From the NCBI GenBank assembly GCA_049324535.1, contig JBMOOG010000009.1, forward strand, positions 62,001 to 126,000: a stretch of 64,000 nt of DNA. Direction: 5' to 3'. The DNA is from JBMOOG01 sp049324535. Lineage in GTDB: Bacteria > Pseudomonadota > Alphaproteobacteria > Rhodobacterales > Rhodobacteraceae. Within the stretch, counting starts at the first letter, position 1. Every line of letters begins with the position of its first letter. Both the position numbers and the translations under genes were made by a program. Under the pieces are notes generated by a model. That model did no database searches. It saw only the letters and a program-made list of their open reading frames with translations, and was not told the DNA's origin. This document shows, piece after piece, positions 1-7,268 of this stretch.

Positions 1-1
1 G

Positions 2-1279
2 GTGGCCTATGTCGTGGCCGAGGGCGCGGCCCCGGACCCGTCCGACCTGGCCGAGCATCTGGCCGCGCGCCTGCCCGACTTCGCGCGCCCCGCCTTCTAC
101 GTGCCGATGCCGGCGCTTCCGCTCAACGCCAACGGCAAGGTCGACCGCCGGGCGCTTCCGGCGGTGACGCCGGCGGACCTCGCCGCCCGGGCCGCGGCCG
201 ACGGCCCGCCCGAGGGGCCGACCGAATCGCGCCTGGCCGCGATCTGGTCGGATGTTCTGGGCGTGCCCGAGATCGGCGCCGGCGCGAATTTCTTCGAACT
301 CGGCGGACATTCGCTGCTGGCCGTGCGGCTCTTCGACCGTATCCGTCGCGATTTCGGGCAGGATCTGCCACTATCGACGCTGTTCCGCCACCAGACCCTG
401 CGGGAGTTGGCCGCCTTGCTTGACCGCCGTTCCATCGACGCTCCGACCGAGGACGACCCGGACGGGCCCTGGGACACCAGCACGGTGATCGATCCGGGGC
501 CGGGCACCGGTGCGCGCCCGCTCTTCATCGTCGGCGGTGTCGGCGGGAATGTGAACAACCTCTTCGAACTCGGCGCGCTGATCGGGCGCAGCCGGCCGAT
601 GATCGGCTTCCAGACCCGCGGGGTTCAGGGCCACACGCCCCGCGCCTCGATCGAGGAGATGGCGGCCGAGAATATCGCCTACATGCGCCAGCATCAGCCC
701 GTGGGGCCCTATCTGCTGGCCGGCTATTCGGGCGGTGCGCTGACCGCGCTTGAGATGGTGCGCCAGATCGAGGCCGCGGGCGAGCGGGTCGAGCGGCTCT
801 TCGTCCTCGACACCTTCGCGCCGGGCTTCGGGCGCGACTTCCGGCCGACGGTGCGCCTGCCGCTCGGCCAGCGGCTGCGCCACGAGGTGGCGCTTCTGCG
901 CGACGAGGGGATCGGCTATCTGGGCGAGCGCATCGGCGCGCGGCTGCGCCACACCTTCCTGCGCGGCCCGGTGCTGCGGCTCGTCCAGCGCGCCAGCGTG
1001 ACGATGTACCGGGTGCGGGCCACGCGCGAGGCCTGGCTTGCGGCGGCGCGGACCTATTCCGGCGGCCCGGTGGCGGCACCGGTGACGCTGTTCCGCACGC
1101 GGTCGCGGCGGCTGGCGCACAAGCTGGCGCTCGAGCAGGATCCCGCGCTCGGCTGGGGGCGCATGACCGCGCCGGGACAGCTCGAGACGCCCTGGGCGCC
1201 GGGCGATCACCTCACCATGCTGAAGGGCGACAACGCCCGCACCCTCGCCGGCATGATCGAGGCCCGCCTCGAGGGCTGA
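2..1279 (+). CDS. Nonribosomal peptide synthetase, C-terminal part (A end, carrier, thioesterase), 5' partial
   Basis: This is the last part of a modular peptide synthetase; the gene begins outside the window, so codon 1 here is not its start. Residues 1-55 are the end of an adenylation domain, with the A10 motif LPLNANGKVDRR and its catalytic lysine near residue 46. A peptidyl carrier domain follows (about 70-145), with FFELGGHSL and the phosphopantetheine serine at about 104. The rest is a type I thioesterase with GYSGGA (nucleophile Ser about 243) and GDHLTML (His about 403), which would release the finished peptide by hydrolysis or cyclisation. The end of the protein is complete. Its product cannot be told from this fragment. 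The downstream gene converges on it with a 22-base gap, and nothing links it functionally to the cobalamin genes beside it. Confidence 0.9.
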   Translation: MAYVVAEGAAPDPSDLAEHLAARLPDFARPAFYVPMPALPLNANGKVDRRALPAVTPADLAARAAADGPPEGPTESRLAAIWSDVLGVPEIGAGANFFELGGHSLLAVRLFDRIRRDFGQDLPLSTLFRHQTLRELAALLDRRSIDAPTEDDPDGPWDTSTVIDPGPGTGARPLFIVGGVGGNVNNLFELGALIGRSRPMIGFQTRGVQGHTPRASIEEMAAENIAYMRQHQPVGPYLLAGYSGGALTALEMVRQIEAAGERVERLFVLDTFAPGFGRDFRPTVRLPLGQRLRHEVALLRDEGIGYLGERIGARLRHTFLRGPVLRLVQRASVTMYRVRATREAWLAAARTYSGGPVAAPVTLFRTRSRRLAHKLALEQDPALGWGRMTAPGQLETPWAPGDHLTMLKGDNARTLAGMIEARLEG

Positions 1280-1301
1280 GCCGCGGCCGCCGGGTGCGGG
1301 A

Positions 1302-2123
1302 TCAGGGGCCGAGCCGGCGCGTCAGGAAGTCGCGGATGGCGGGCACAAGGCCGTGCCGGTCGAGATCGGCATGGCCGCCGCCCGGCAGCACCACGACCTC
1401 GGTGGGCTCGGGGGCGGCGTCGGCGAGGCGCCGCAGGTGCCAGAGCGGCAGGACCGCATCCCGCTCGCCGTGGACAAGGAGCTTGGGCGCGGTGATGCGG
1501 GCCAGATGGTCCACGATGTCGTAGCGCTCGGACCAGAGCAGCCGGCAGAACGGGATGCCGAACCACCGATCCTGGTAGTAGAGGCAGGAGCGCAGGGGTG
1601 CCGCCTCGAGGATGACGGCGGCGAAGGGGCGTTCCGCGGCCAGCCGGCTGCCCACGCCCGCGCCGAGGCTGAAGCCCTCGAGCACGCGGCGGCTGGCGGG
1701 AACCGGCTGGCCCAGAAGGGTGTCGAGCTGGTCGTAGAGGGCGCGGGCATCGCGGGCGAAGGCGGCCTCCGAGGGCCGGCCGCCGGTCGCGCCCGAGCCG
1801 CGGTATTCCATCATCACGAGGCCGGTCCCGTCGTCCGTCAGCGGAACCAGACGGCGGAAGGACGGCCCGATCCGGGCCGAATTGCCGTGAAAGGCCAGGA
1901 TCACCGGCCGTCCGGGCCGGGGCGCAAGCACCCAGGCATGGACCGTCGCCCCGTCCTCGGACCGGTAGGCTGCGACCTCGGCCTCGGGCACGCCGGCCTC
2001 GGCCGGCGTCTGCGGCGTGGAATCGAAGCGGTAGATCGCGTGGCGCTGGAAGGCCCAGATCCCCGCGACACCGGCAAGGATCGTGACGGCAAGGACGGCA
2101 AGCAGGATCTGGCCGGCGGTCAT
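1302..2123 (-). CDS. Membrane-anchored alpha/beta hydrolase (serine aminopeptidase S33/BEM46-like)
   Basis: The protein has 273 residues, with one N-terminal hydrophobic segment (about 5-25) and then an alpha/beta-hydrolase fold. The oxyanion region is AFHGNSA (78-84), the nucleophile elbow is EGFSLGAG with Ser152, the acid is Asp222 in HGERDAV, and the histidine is His251 in GGGHADLD. This pattern fits the BEM46/ABHD13-like membrane hydrolases; the substrate is unknown. The ATG at 2123 was chosen because it shares an ATGA overlap with the cobF stop codon, so the two genes are probably translated together behind the cobalamin riboswitch upstream of cbiM. A role in corrinoid salvage is possible but is only inferred from this coupling. 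Confidence 0.82.
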   Translation of the reverse strand: MTAGQILLAVLAVTILAGVAGIWAFQRHAIYRFDSTPQTPAEAGVPEAEVAAYRSEDGATVHAWVLAPRPGRPVILAFHGNSARIGPSFRRLVPLTDDGTGLVMMEYRGSGATGGRPSEAAFARDARALYDQLDTLLGQPVPASRRVLEGFSLGAGVGSRLAAERPFAAVILEAAPLRSCLYYQDRWFGIPFCRLLWSERYDIVDHLARITAPKLLVHGERDAVLPLWHLRRLADAAPEPTEVVVLPGGGHADLDRHGLVPAIRDFLTRRLGP

Positions 2124-2869
2124 GGGGCCGTCCCCGCCCGCCGCATCAGATAGATGTCCATGATCCATCCGTGCGCGGCGCGGGCGGCGGCGCGGACCGC
2201 GCGGATGCGCGGGCCGGCCTCGGCCAGCGGCCCGGCGACAAGGATCTCTTCCGGCATCCCGACATAGGCCCCCCACCAGATGGTGATGCCCTCGGGATCC
2301 AGCGTCTCGAAGGCGCAGCCCTGGTCGAGCAGGACGGCGCAGGTGTCGGCGCCGGGGGGCCAGCCCGCGTCGCGCAGCCTGCGGCCAGTCGTGATGACCA
2401 CCGGCGCGCCGACCTCGTTCAACGGAATGGCATGGGCGGCGGTCAGCGCCTGCAAGGCGGTGATCCCTGGCACCACGCGCACCGTCGGCGCGGGCGACAG
2501 CCGCGCCGCAATGCGCAGCGTGCTGTCATAAAGCGACGGATCCCCCCAGACCAGAAGCGCCACGCGGGTCGTCCCCGGATGGGCGGCGATGGTCCGGGCC
2601 CAAGCGCGCGCGATGGCGTCGTGCCAGTCCTCGACGCCCTGCCGGTAGTCGCCGGCGGTGTCGCGCACCGGCAGGTCGAATTCGGCGATCCGCGTCGTCG
2701 CGCGGGTGATCACCGCGGCGCAGATCGCGCGGCGCAGCTCGGCCAGGTCTTCCTTGCCGGCGCCCTTGCGCGGGATCAGCACGAGATCGGCCGCGTTCAG
2801 GGCCCCGACCGCCGCCCGGGTGAGGTGTTCGGGATTGCCGGTGCCGATCCCGACGAGCCAGAGTTCCAT
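2120..2869 (-). CDS. cobF: Precorrin-6A synthase (deacetylating), CobF
   Basis: This 249-residue tetrapyrrole methylase (SAM-dependent) methylates C-1 of precorrin-5 with loss of acetate, giving precorrin-6A in the aerobic B12 pathway. The N-terminal glycine-rich motif is GIGTGNPEHLT (residues 7-17), and VWGDPSLYD marks the second conserved loop. CobF-type proteins are specific to the oxygen-dependent route. The ATG at 2869 follows a GGAGGCGG-type ribosome site, and the protein begins directly with MELWLVGIG as family members do. It is transcribed after cbiM, and its stop codon overlaps the hydrolase start (ATGA). It is separated from the other cob methyltransferases by cbiM and a riboswitch. 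Confidence 0.95.
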   Translation of the reverse strand: MELWLVGIGTGNPEHLTRAAVGALNAADLVLIPRKGAGKEDLAELRRAICAAVITRATTRIAEFDLPVRDTAGDYRQGVEDWHDAIARAWARTIAAHPGTTRVALLVWGDPSLYDSTLRIAARLSPAPTVRVVPGITALQALTAAHAIPLNEVGAPVVITTGRRLRDAGWPPGADTCAVLLDQGCAFETLDPEGITIWWGAYVGMPEEILVAGPLAEAGPRIRAVRAAARAAHGWIMDIYLMRRAGTAP

Positions 2870-2930
2870 CCCGCCTCCGAACAGGCGAACGCGGCCCCGC
2901 AAGGGGGCCGCGCCCGCGTGCGTCACACCA

Positions 2931-3608
2931 TCAGGCGGCGGCGTAGAGCCGGCGCGTCACCAGGCCCGAACCGGCCAGGCCGCGCAGCGACTTCGCCCCG
3001 GCCAGAACCGCAAGATCGACCAGCGGCTCGAGCAGGATCACCAGCATGTAGGCCGCGCCGAAGCTGCCGACCGCGCTCAGGCTCTCGACGCTGATCCCCT
3101 GGCCGTAGAAGGCCCAGAACGCCACCCAGGCGACGATGCCGCCCTGATAGGCGGTCGAAAGCGCCAGCGCCTGACCGTAGGTCAGATCGACATAGGCGGT
3201 GCCCGGCGCGATCACCTTGCGGGCCAGCAGCGTCAGGCCGAAGAGCGGCACCAGCAGCGTGGTGACGTTCATGCCGTATTGCGGCAGGTCGAAGGGCGCG
3301 AAGAACAGGCCCTGGATCAGCAGCCCCAGCGCCAGCCCGATCGCCGCGGGGGCGGCGCCGAGGATCAGGAACAGGGTCGAGCCGAGGATGAGGTGCACCT
3401 CGGAGACGCCGACCGGGTAGTGCGGCAGGATCTGGAAGAAGGTGAAGACCGCCGCGGTCGCCATGGCCGAACGCGACACGAGCGCGACCGGACCGCCCTC
3501 GCGCAGGGTCTCGGCGGTCAGCTTCAGCGTGTAGCCGCCGGTGGTGGCGGCGGTTGCATAGGACAGGGCGATCTTGGTGCTGTCCACGATTCCGGGTTCA
3601 ATGTGCAT
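2931..3608 (-). CDS. cbiM: CbiM-type cobalt ECF transporter substrate-binding membrane component
   Basis: This 225-residue integral membrane protein begins MHIEPGIV, the hallmark N terminus of CbiM, in which the amino group and His2 help bind Co2+. Around six hydrophobic segments follow, including conserved GVSEVHLILGST and LPQYGMNV stretches. CbiM normally works with CbiN, CbiQ and the ATPase CbiO; none is encoded in this window, so it is solitary here. It is the first gene after the cobalamin riboswitch at 3656-3830 and is followed 61 bases later by cobF, so cobalt entry and one corrin methylation step would be shut off together when B12 is abundant. A GGAGAG ribosome site precedes the ATG. 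Confidence 0.85.
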   Translation of the reverse strand: MHIEPGIVDSTKIALSYATAATTGGYTLKLTAETLREGGPVALVSRSAMATAAVFTFFQILPHYPVGVSEVHLILGSTLFLILGAAPAAIGLALGLLIQGLFFAPFDLPQYGMNVTTLLVPLFGLTLLARKVIAPGTAYVDLTYGQALALSTAYQGGIVAWVAFWAFYGQGISVESLSAVGSFGAAYMLVILLEPLVDLAVLAGAKSLRGLAGSGLVTRRLYAAA

Positions 3609-3655
3609 GTTCGTCTCTCCTGGCCGTCACACCCGACGGCGGTTGCTGCCTTTTG

Positions 3656-3830
3656 CCTGGCCGGTCTCCTGGCTTGCGGGTCACAGCGTGCCTTCCGCCT
3701 TCCCGGCCCCGGGTCGGGGCCAGTGGCTGATGGAAGGCCGCTCTCCGCATACAGTCGCGGGGGCGGCTGGGGCACGGGGCGCCGCGACTTGGTCCGCCCG
3801 TTCCCCATTCCCGATTAAGTCCGGGCGCGT
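3656..3830 (-). promoter_or_regulatory. Cobalamin riboswitch upstream of cbiM-cobF
   Basis: Read on the minus strand, this leader has the ordered conserved blocks of the adenosylcobalamin riboswitch. GCCGCCCCCGCGACTGTA lies at 3750-3767, GCCACTGG at 3720-3727, GCCGGGAAGGCG at 3696-3707 and GACCCGCAAGCCAGGAGACC at 3663-3682. The distal part, near 3804-3818, has GGGAATGGGG, also typical. It ends about 50 bases before the cbiM start, where a pairing that hides the ribosome site would fit. It should lower cbiM, cobF and hydrolase expression when B12 is plentiful. The outer borders are approximate. Confidence 0.94.
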
Positions 3831-3998
3831 TGCGCGCCGTTGGACACCATGCCCGATCACTAAGGCGTCAAAGGCCGCGTGAGGTCAAGGGCCGGAAGCG
3901 ACGTGGCGTTTGCCGCGCGCGACCTCGGCCGCGGAGGAAGACGCGCGAAGAGCGAACGCCGGGGGCGGCCACGCCGTCCCGGGGCGCGGCTCTCCGGT
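3831..3998. other. Non-coding stretch between cobA and the cbiM riboswitch
   Basis: This forms the rest of the 390-base gap between cobA and cbiM. It must hold the minus-strand promoter for the riboswitch transcript unless cobA reads through. I see no convincing promoter hexamers, no strong terminator hairpin and no gene. Confidence 0.5.
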
Positions 3999-4727
3999 TC
4001 AGCCGGCACCCGCGGCCAGGGCGCCATAGAGGATGAGCGCCGGGCGCGGGTCCGGGTCCGAGCCCGAAAGCCGCGCCGCGAGGTCCGAGACGGTGCCGCG
4101 CCAGAGCGCCTGCGCGTCGGTCGAGACCGCCTCGGCGAAGAGGGCGGGGGTGTCGGGCGGCAGACCCAGCGCGACGAGCCGCGCGGCGAGCACCGCGAAG
4201 GTGCGCCGGCCCATGTAGACGACGGTCGTCGCCCGGCCGTCCGCCAGCGCCGCCCAGTTGAGATCCTCGGGCAGGCCGCCCCAGGTGTCGGCGCCGGTCA
4301 CGAACTGGATGCGCCGCGACGTCAGCCGCCGCGTGAGCGGGATGCCCGCCGCCGCCGCCGCCGCCGAGGCTGCGGTGACGCCCGGCACGATCTCGTAGCC
4401 GATTCCCGCCCCGGCCAGCGCCTGGATCTCTTCCTCGAGCCGGCCGAAGATCCCGGCATCGCCGGACTTGAGCCGCACGATCCGCTGGCCGGTGCGCGCG
4501 TAGTCCACCAGCAGCCGGCTCACGTGGTCCTGCTTGGGCGAGGCCCGGCCCGCCCGCTTGCCGACGCCCACGAGGTCGGCCCCCGGCCGCGCATGCGCGA
4601 GGATCGGCCCGGCCGACAGGTCGTCGAACAGCACGGCGTCGGCGCGTGACAGCCGGTCGACGGCCTTCAGCGTCAGGAGTTCGGGATCGCCCGGCCCCGC
4701 CGAGACGAAGGAGACGAAGCCGGTCAT
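3999..4727 (-). CDS. cobA: Uroporphyrinogen-III C-methyltransferase, CobA
   Basis: This 242-residue SAM methyltransferase adds methyl groups at C-2 and C-7 of uroporphyrinogen III to make precorrin-2, the branch point from haem to B12 and sirohaem. SAGPGDPELLTLKA (residues 8-21) and LKSGDAGIFGR are the two classic motifs of the SUMT family, and YMGRRTF lies in the C-terminal half. The length fits a stand-alone SUMT, not the CysG fusion. The ATG at 4727 overlaps the cobB stop codon as ATGA. It is the last gene of the run cobL-cobE-cobM-cobB-cobA, so the enzyme opening the pathway is translated at the 3' end of the message. Confidence 0.95.
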   Translation of the reverse strand: MTGFVSFVSAGPGDPELLTLKAVDRLSRADAVLFDDLSAGPILAHARPGADLVGVGKRAGRASPKQDHVSRLLVDYARTGQRIVRLKSGDAGIFGRLEEEIQALAGAGIGYEIVPGVTAASAAAAAAGIPLTRRLTSRRIQFVTGADTWGGLPEDLNWAALADGRATTVVYMGRRTFAVLAARLVALGLPPDTPALFAEAVSTDAQALWRGTVSDLAARLSGSDPDPRPALILYGALAAGAG

Positions 4728-6046
4728 GTGGCTTCTCCGATCAGATGGAAGAAGGTGCCGGAGGCGCATCCGCCGCCGGCGAGGCGGCGATGCGATCCGG
4801 TTTCGGCCACCGGCTGGCCGGCGGCATCCGTGACCTGCGCCAGCGGCGCGTCGGGCTGGGCCAGGATCGTCGCGTAGTGGAATTCGTGCCCGCGCAGCCG
4901 CGACCCCGCCGGCAGGCCGGGAATCGCGGCGCTCAGAATGGCGGACCGGTAGCCCAGATGCATCCGCCGCGCGGCAAACGAGGTCTCGAGCCCGAGAAGC
5001 CCCGCCATCGCGTGGCGCCTGCCCTCGGCGTCGATCAGCCCCGCGCCCATCGCCATGTAGCCTCCGCATTCGCCATGCACCGGGCGAGTGGCGGCGAACG
5101 ACGCGAGCCCGCTGCGGAAGGTGGCGGCCGCGGCCAGGCGACCGGCGTGCAGCTCGGGATAGCCGCCGGGAAGCCAGCAGCAGTCGGCCGAAGGGTCGGG
5201 GGCCTCGTCGGCAAGGGGCGAGAAGGGCAGGATCGTCGCCCCCGCCGCCCGCCAGGCGGCCAGCAGATGCGGATAGACGAAGGAAAAGGCCCGGTCGCGC
5301 GCCAGCGCGATCCGCATCCCGGGCGGGCGGATCCGCACCGGTGCCGCCTCGGGCGGCGCGCCCCCCCGCGCCAGCGCCCGCAGCGCCGCGAGGTCGACCG
5401 CATCGGCCACGAGGGCCGCCGCCTTCGCGAGGAAGGCCCCGAGCGCTTCGTTCTCCTCGGCCTGCACGAGCCCGAGGTGGCGCGAGGGCAGGGCAAGTTC
5501 GGCCGAACGCGGGATAGCCCCGAGGACCGGCAGGCCGGTCTCGCGGAAGCCCGCGCGCAGCATCGCCTCGTGGCGTGCCGAGGCGACCCGGTTCAGGATC
5601 ACGCCGGCGACCGCGACGCCGGGCCGGAACCGTGCGAGGCCCAGCGCCACGGCGGCCGCGGTCTGGGCCTGTCCGCCCGCGTCCAGCACCACCACCACCG
5701 GCCAGCCCAGAAGCCGCGCGATGTCGGCCGAGGCGCCGTTGCCGGCCTCGCCCGGATGCAGCACCCCGTCGAAGAGCCCCATCGCCCCCTCGGCGATCGC
5801 GAGGTCGGCGTCCCCGGCCTGCGCGGCGAGGGCGGCGATGGTTCCGGCGGGCATGGCCCAGCTGTCGAGATTGCAGGAGGCGCGGCCCGCCGCCGCCGCG
5901 TGGAACGCCGGGTCGATGTAATCCGGTCCGCACTTGAAGGGCTGCACGACGCAGCCCCGGGCGCGCAGGGCCGCGATCAGCCCCAGCGTGACCGTGGTCT
6001 TGCCCGAACCGGACGCGGGCGCGGCGATGACAAGACCGGGCGTCAC
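4724..6046 (-). CDS. cobB: Hydrogenobyrinic acid a,c-diamide synthase, CobB
   Basis: The protein has 440 residues. An N-terminal P-loop domain (APASGSGKTTVTLGL, residues 9-23) is joined to a C-terminal class I-like glutamine amidotransferase domain with the nucleophile cysteine in HGECGGYMAMG. It amidates the a and c side chains of hydrogenobyrinic acid using ATP and glutamine. PFKCGPDYIDPAFH is the substrate-loop signature of the CobB/CbiA family. The start is a GTG at 6046, two bases after the cobM stop, because this places the P-loop at its usual distance from the N terminus. The stop overlaps the cobA ATG. Confidence 0.94.
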   Translation of the reverse strand: MTPGLVIAAPASGSGKTTVTLGLIAALRARGCVVQPFKCGPDYIDPAFHAAAAGRASCNLDSWAMPAGTIAALAAQAGDADLAIAEGAMGLFDGVLHPGEAGNGASADIARLLGWPVVVVLDAGGQAQTAAAVALGLARFRPGVAVAGVILNRVASARHEAMLRAGFRETGLPVLGAIPRSAELALPSRHLGLVQAEENEALGAFLAKAAALVADAVDLAALRALARGGAPPEAAPVRIRPPGMRIALARDRAFSFVYPHLLAAWRAAGATILPFSPLADEAPDPSADCCWLPGGYPELHAGRLAAAATFRSGLASFAATRPVHGECGGYMAMGAGLIDAEGRRHAMAGLLGLETSFAARRMHLGYRSAILSAAIPGLPAGSRLRGHEFHYATILAQPDAPLAQVTDAAGQPVAETGSHRRLAGGGCASGTFFHLIGEAT

Positions 6047-6048
6047 GC

Positions 6049-6831
6049 TCAGCCCTTTCCGGGGAAACGCGGGTTCGCGCCGACCGGGCGGTAGCGCCGG
6101 TCGTAGTCGGCGGCGTAAAGACGGCTCTCCTCGAACCCGTCCTGGGCCAGCGCGCGCCCCACGAGGATCAGCGCCGTCCGGCCGAGGTCCGGCCCCTCCG
6201 GCGCCTTCAGCGTGCCGAGCGTCGCCCGCAGGACGCGCTCCTCGGGCCAGCTCGCGCGCCAGACGACCGCCACCGGACAATCCGCGCCCAGATGCGGCGC
6301 AAGCTCGGCCGCCAGATCCTCGAGCCGGTGCGCCGAGAGGTGGATCGCGAGCGTCGCCCCGGTCGCGGCGAAGGCGGCGAGATCCTCGCCGGCCGGCATC
6401 GGCGAGGCGCGGCCCGGCGTGCGGGTCAGCACCACCGACTGCGCCAGCCCCGGCAGCGTCAGCTCGACCCCGAGCGTCGCCGCCGCCGCGGCGAAGGACG
6501 GCACCCCGGGCGTCACGTCATAGGGAATGCCGAGCGCCCGCAGCCGCCGCAGCTGCTCGCCCATGGCCGACCAGACCGACAGGTCGCCGGAATGCAGCCG
6601 GGCCACGTCCTGGCCCGCGGCATGGGCCGCCGCCATCTCGGCCACGATCGCGTCGAGGCTGAGCGGCGCCGTGTCCACGATGCGCGCGCCCGGCGGGCAA
6701 TGCGCAAGCAGCGCCGCCGGCACCAGCGAGCCGGCATAGAGGCAGACCGGCGCGGCGGCGATCAGGTCGCGGCCGCGCAGCGTGATGAGATCGGCCGCCC
6801 CCGGACCCGCTCCGATGAAATGCACGGTCAT
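6049..6831 (-). CDS. cobM: Precorrin-4 C11-methyltransferase, CobM
   Basis: This 260-residue tetrapyrrole methylase transfers a methyl from SAM to C-11 of precorrin-4, giving precorrin-5. The motifs GAGPGAADLITLRG (residues 7-20), HSGDLSVWSA and TPGVPSFAAAAA are those of the CobM/CbiF group. The ATG at 6831 overlaps the cobE stop (ATGA), so translation is likely coupled to CobE. The next gene, cobB, starts two bases after its stop codon. Confidence 0.95.
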   Translation of the reverse strand: MTVHFIGAGPGAADLITLRGRDLIAAAPVCLYAGSLVPAALLAHCPPGARIVDTAPLSLDAIVAEMAAAHAAGQDVARLHSGDLSVWSAMGEQLRRLRALGIPYDVTPGVPSFAAAAATLGVELTLPGLAQSVVLTRTPGRASPMPAGEDLAAFAATGATLAIHLSAHRLEDLAAELAPHLGADCPVAVVWRASWPEERVLRATLGTLKAPEGPDLGRTALILVGRALAQDGFEESRLYAADYDRRYRPVGANPRFPGKG

Positions 6832-7268
6832 CGCCCGTCGTCCCCTTCTTCTTCGCCGAAATACCCGCGGGGGGTCCGGGGGGCCGCCGGCCCCCCGGTC
6901 TCGGTCCCGGTTTCGGTCTCGCTCTCGGCCACCGCCGCCACCGCCAGCCCGTCGCGCGAGACCCGTCGCGGCGCCATGAGCCGCGCCCGCGGTCCGCAGG
7001 CCGCAAGCGCCGCGGCCTCGGCCAGGCTGCGGCCGCCGTAGCGCGCGGGCGAGGCGGCCACCGGTGCGGCCCGGGTCTCGGCCGCCACCGCTGCCAGCGG
7101 CACCGCGATCAGCGGCAGGCCGAGCCGGGCGGCAAGGTCGCGGATCGCCGGCGCCCCGGCCCGGTCCTCGGCCGTGGCCAGCGCGTCGAGCCGGGTCTCG
7201 GCCCCGAGCGCGTCCGAGAGGCTCTCGCGGGTTGCGCCCGCGCGGAAGCCGAACCCCGCCACCCTCAT
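6828..7268 (-). CDS. cobE: CobE / CbiG C-terminal-domain protein of cobalamin synthesis
   Basis: This 146-residue protein matches the CobE family, which resembles the C-terminal domain of anaerobic CbiG. It begins MRVAGFGFRAGATRESL, with LIAVPLAAV and SLAEAAALAACG in the middle. In aerobic pathways CobE is needed for B12 synthesis, but its exact step is not settled. The last 25 or so residues look unrelated to the family: a Glu-Thr-Gly repeat coded by tandem hexamers (6897-6926) and a tail ending EEEGDDGR, coded by a hairpin repeat (6842-6898) that is intergenic elsewhere in this window. The ATG at 7268 overlaps the cobL stop, and the stop overlaps the cobM start. Confidence 0.85.
   Translation of the reverse strand: MRVAGFGFRAGATRESLSDALGAETRLDALATAEDRAGAPAIRDLAARLGLPLIAVPLAAVAAETRAAPVAASPARYGGRSLAEAAALAACGPRARLMAPRRVSRDGLAVAAVAESETETGTETGGPAAPRTPRGYFGEEEGDDGR
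6842..6898 (-). repeat. Dispersed hairpin repeat, copy inside the 3' end of cobE
   Basis: On the minus strand this copy has a perfect 10-base-pair hairpin (CCGGGGGGCC and GGCCCCCCGG, loop of three), followed by ACCCCCCGCGGGTATTTCGG and a purine-rich tail. The same architecture, a GC hairpin, then CCC(C)GNGGATATTT, then a purine-rich tail, recurs at 18001-18050, 18114-18184 (inverted) and 53402-53457. Here it is read through as the last codons of cobE. Confidence 0.7.
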
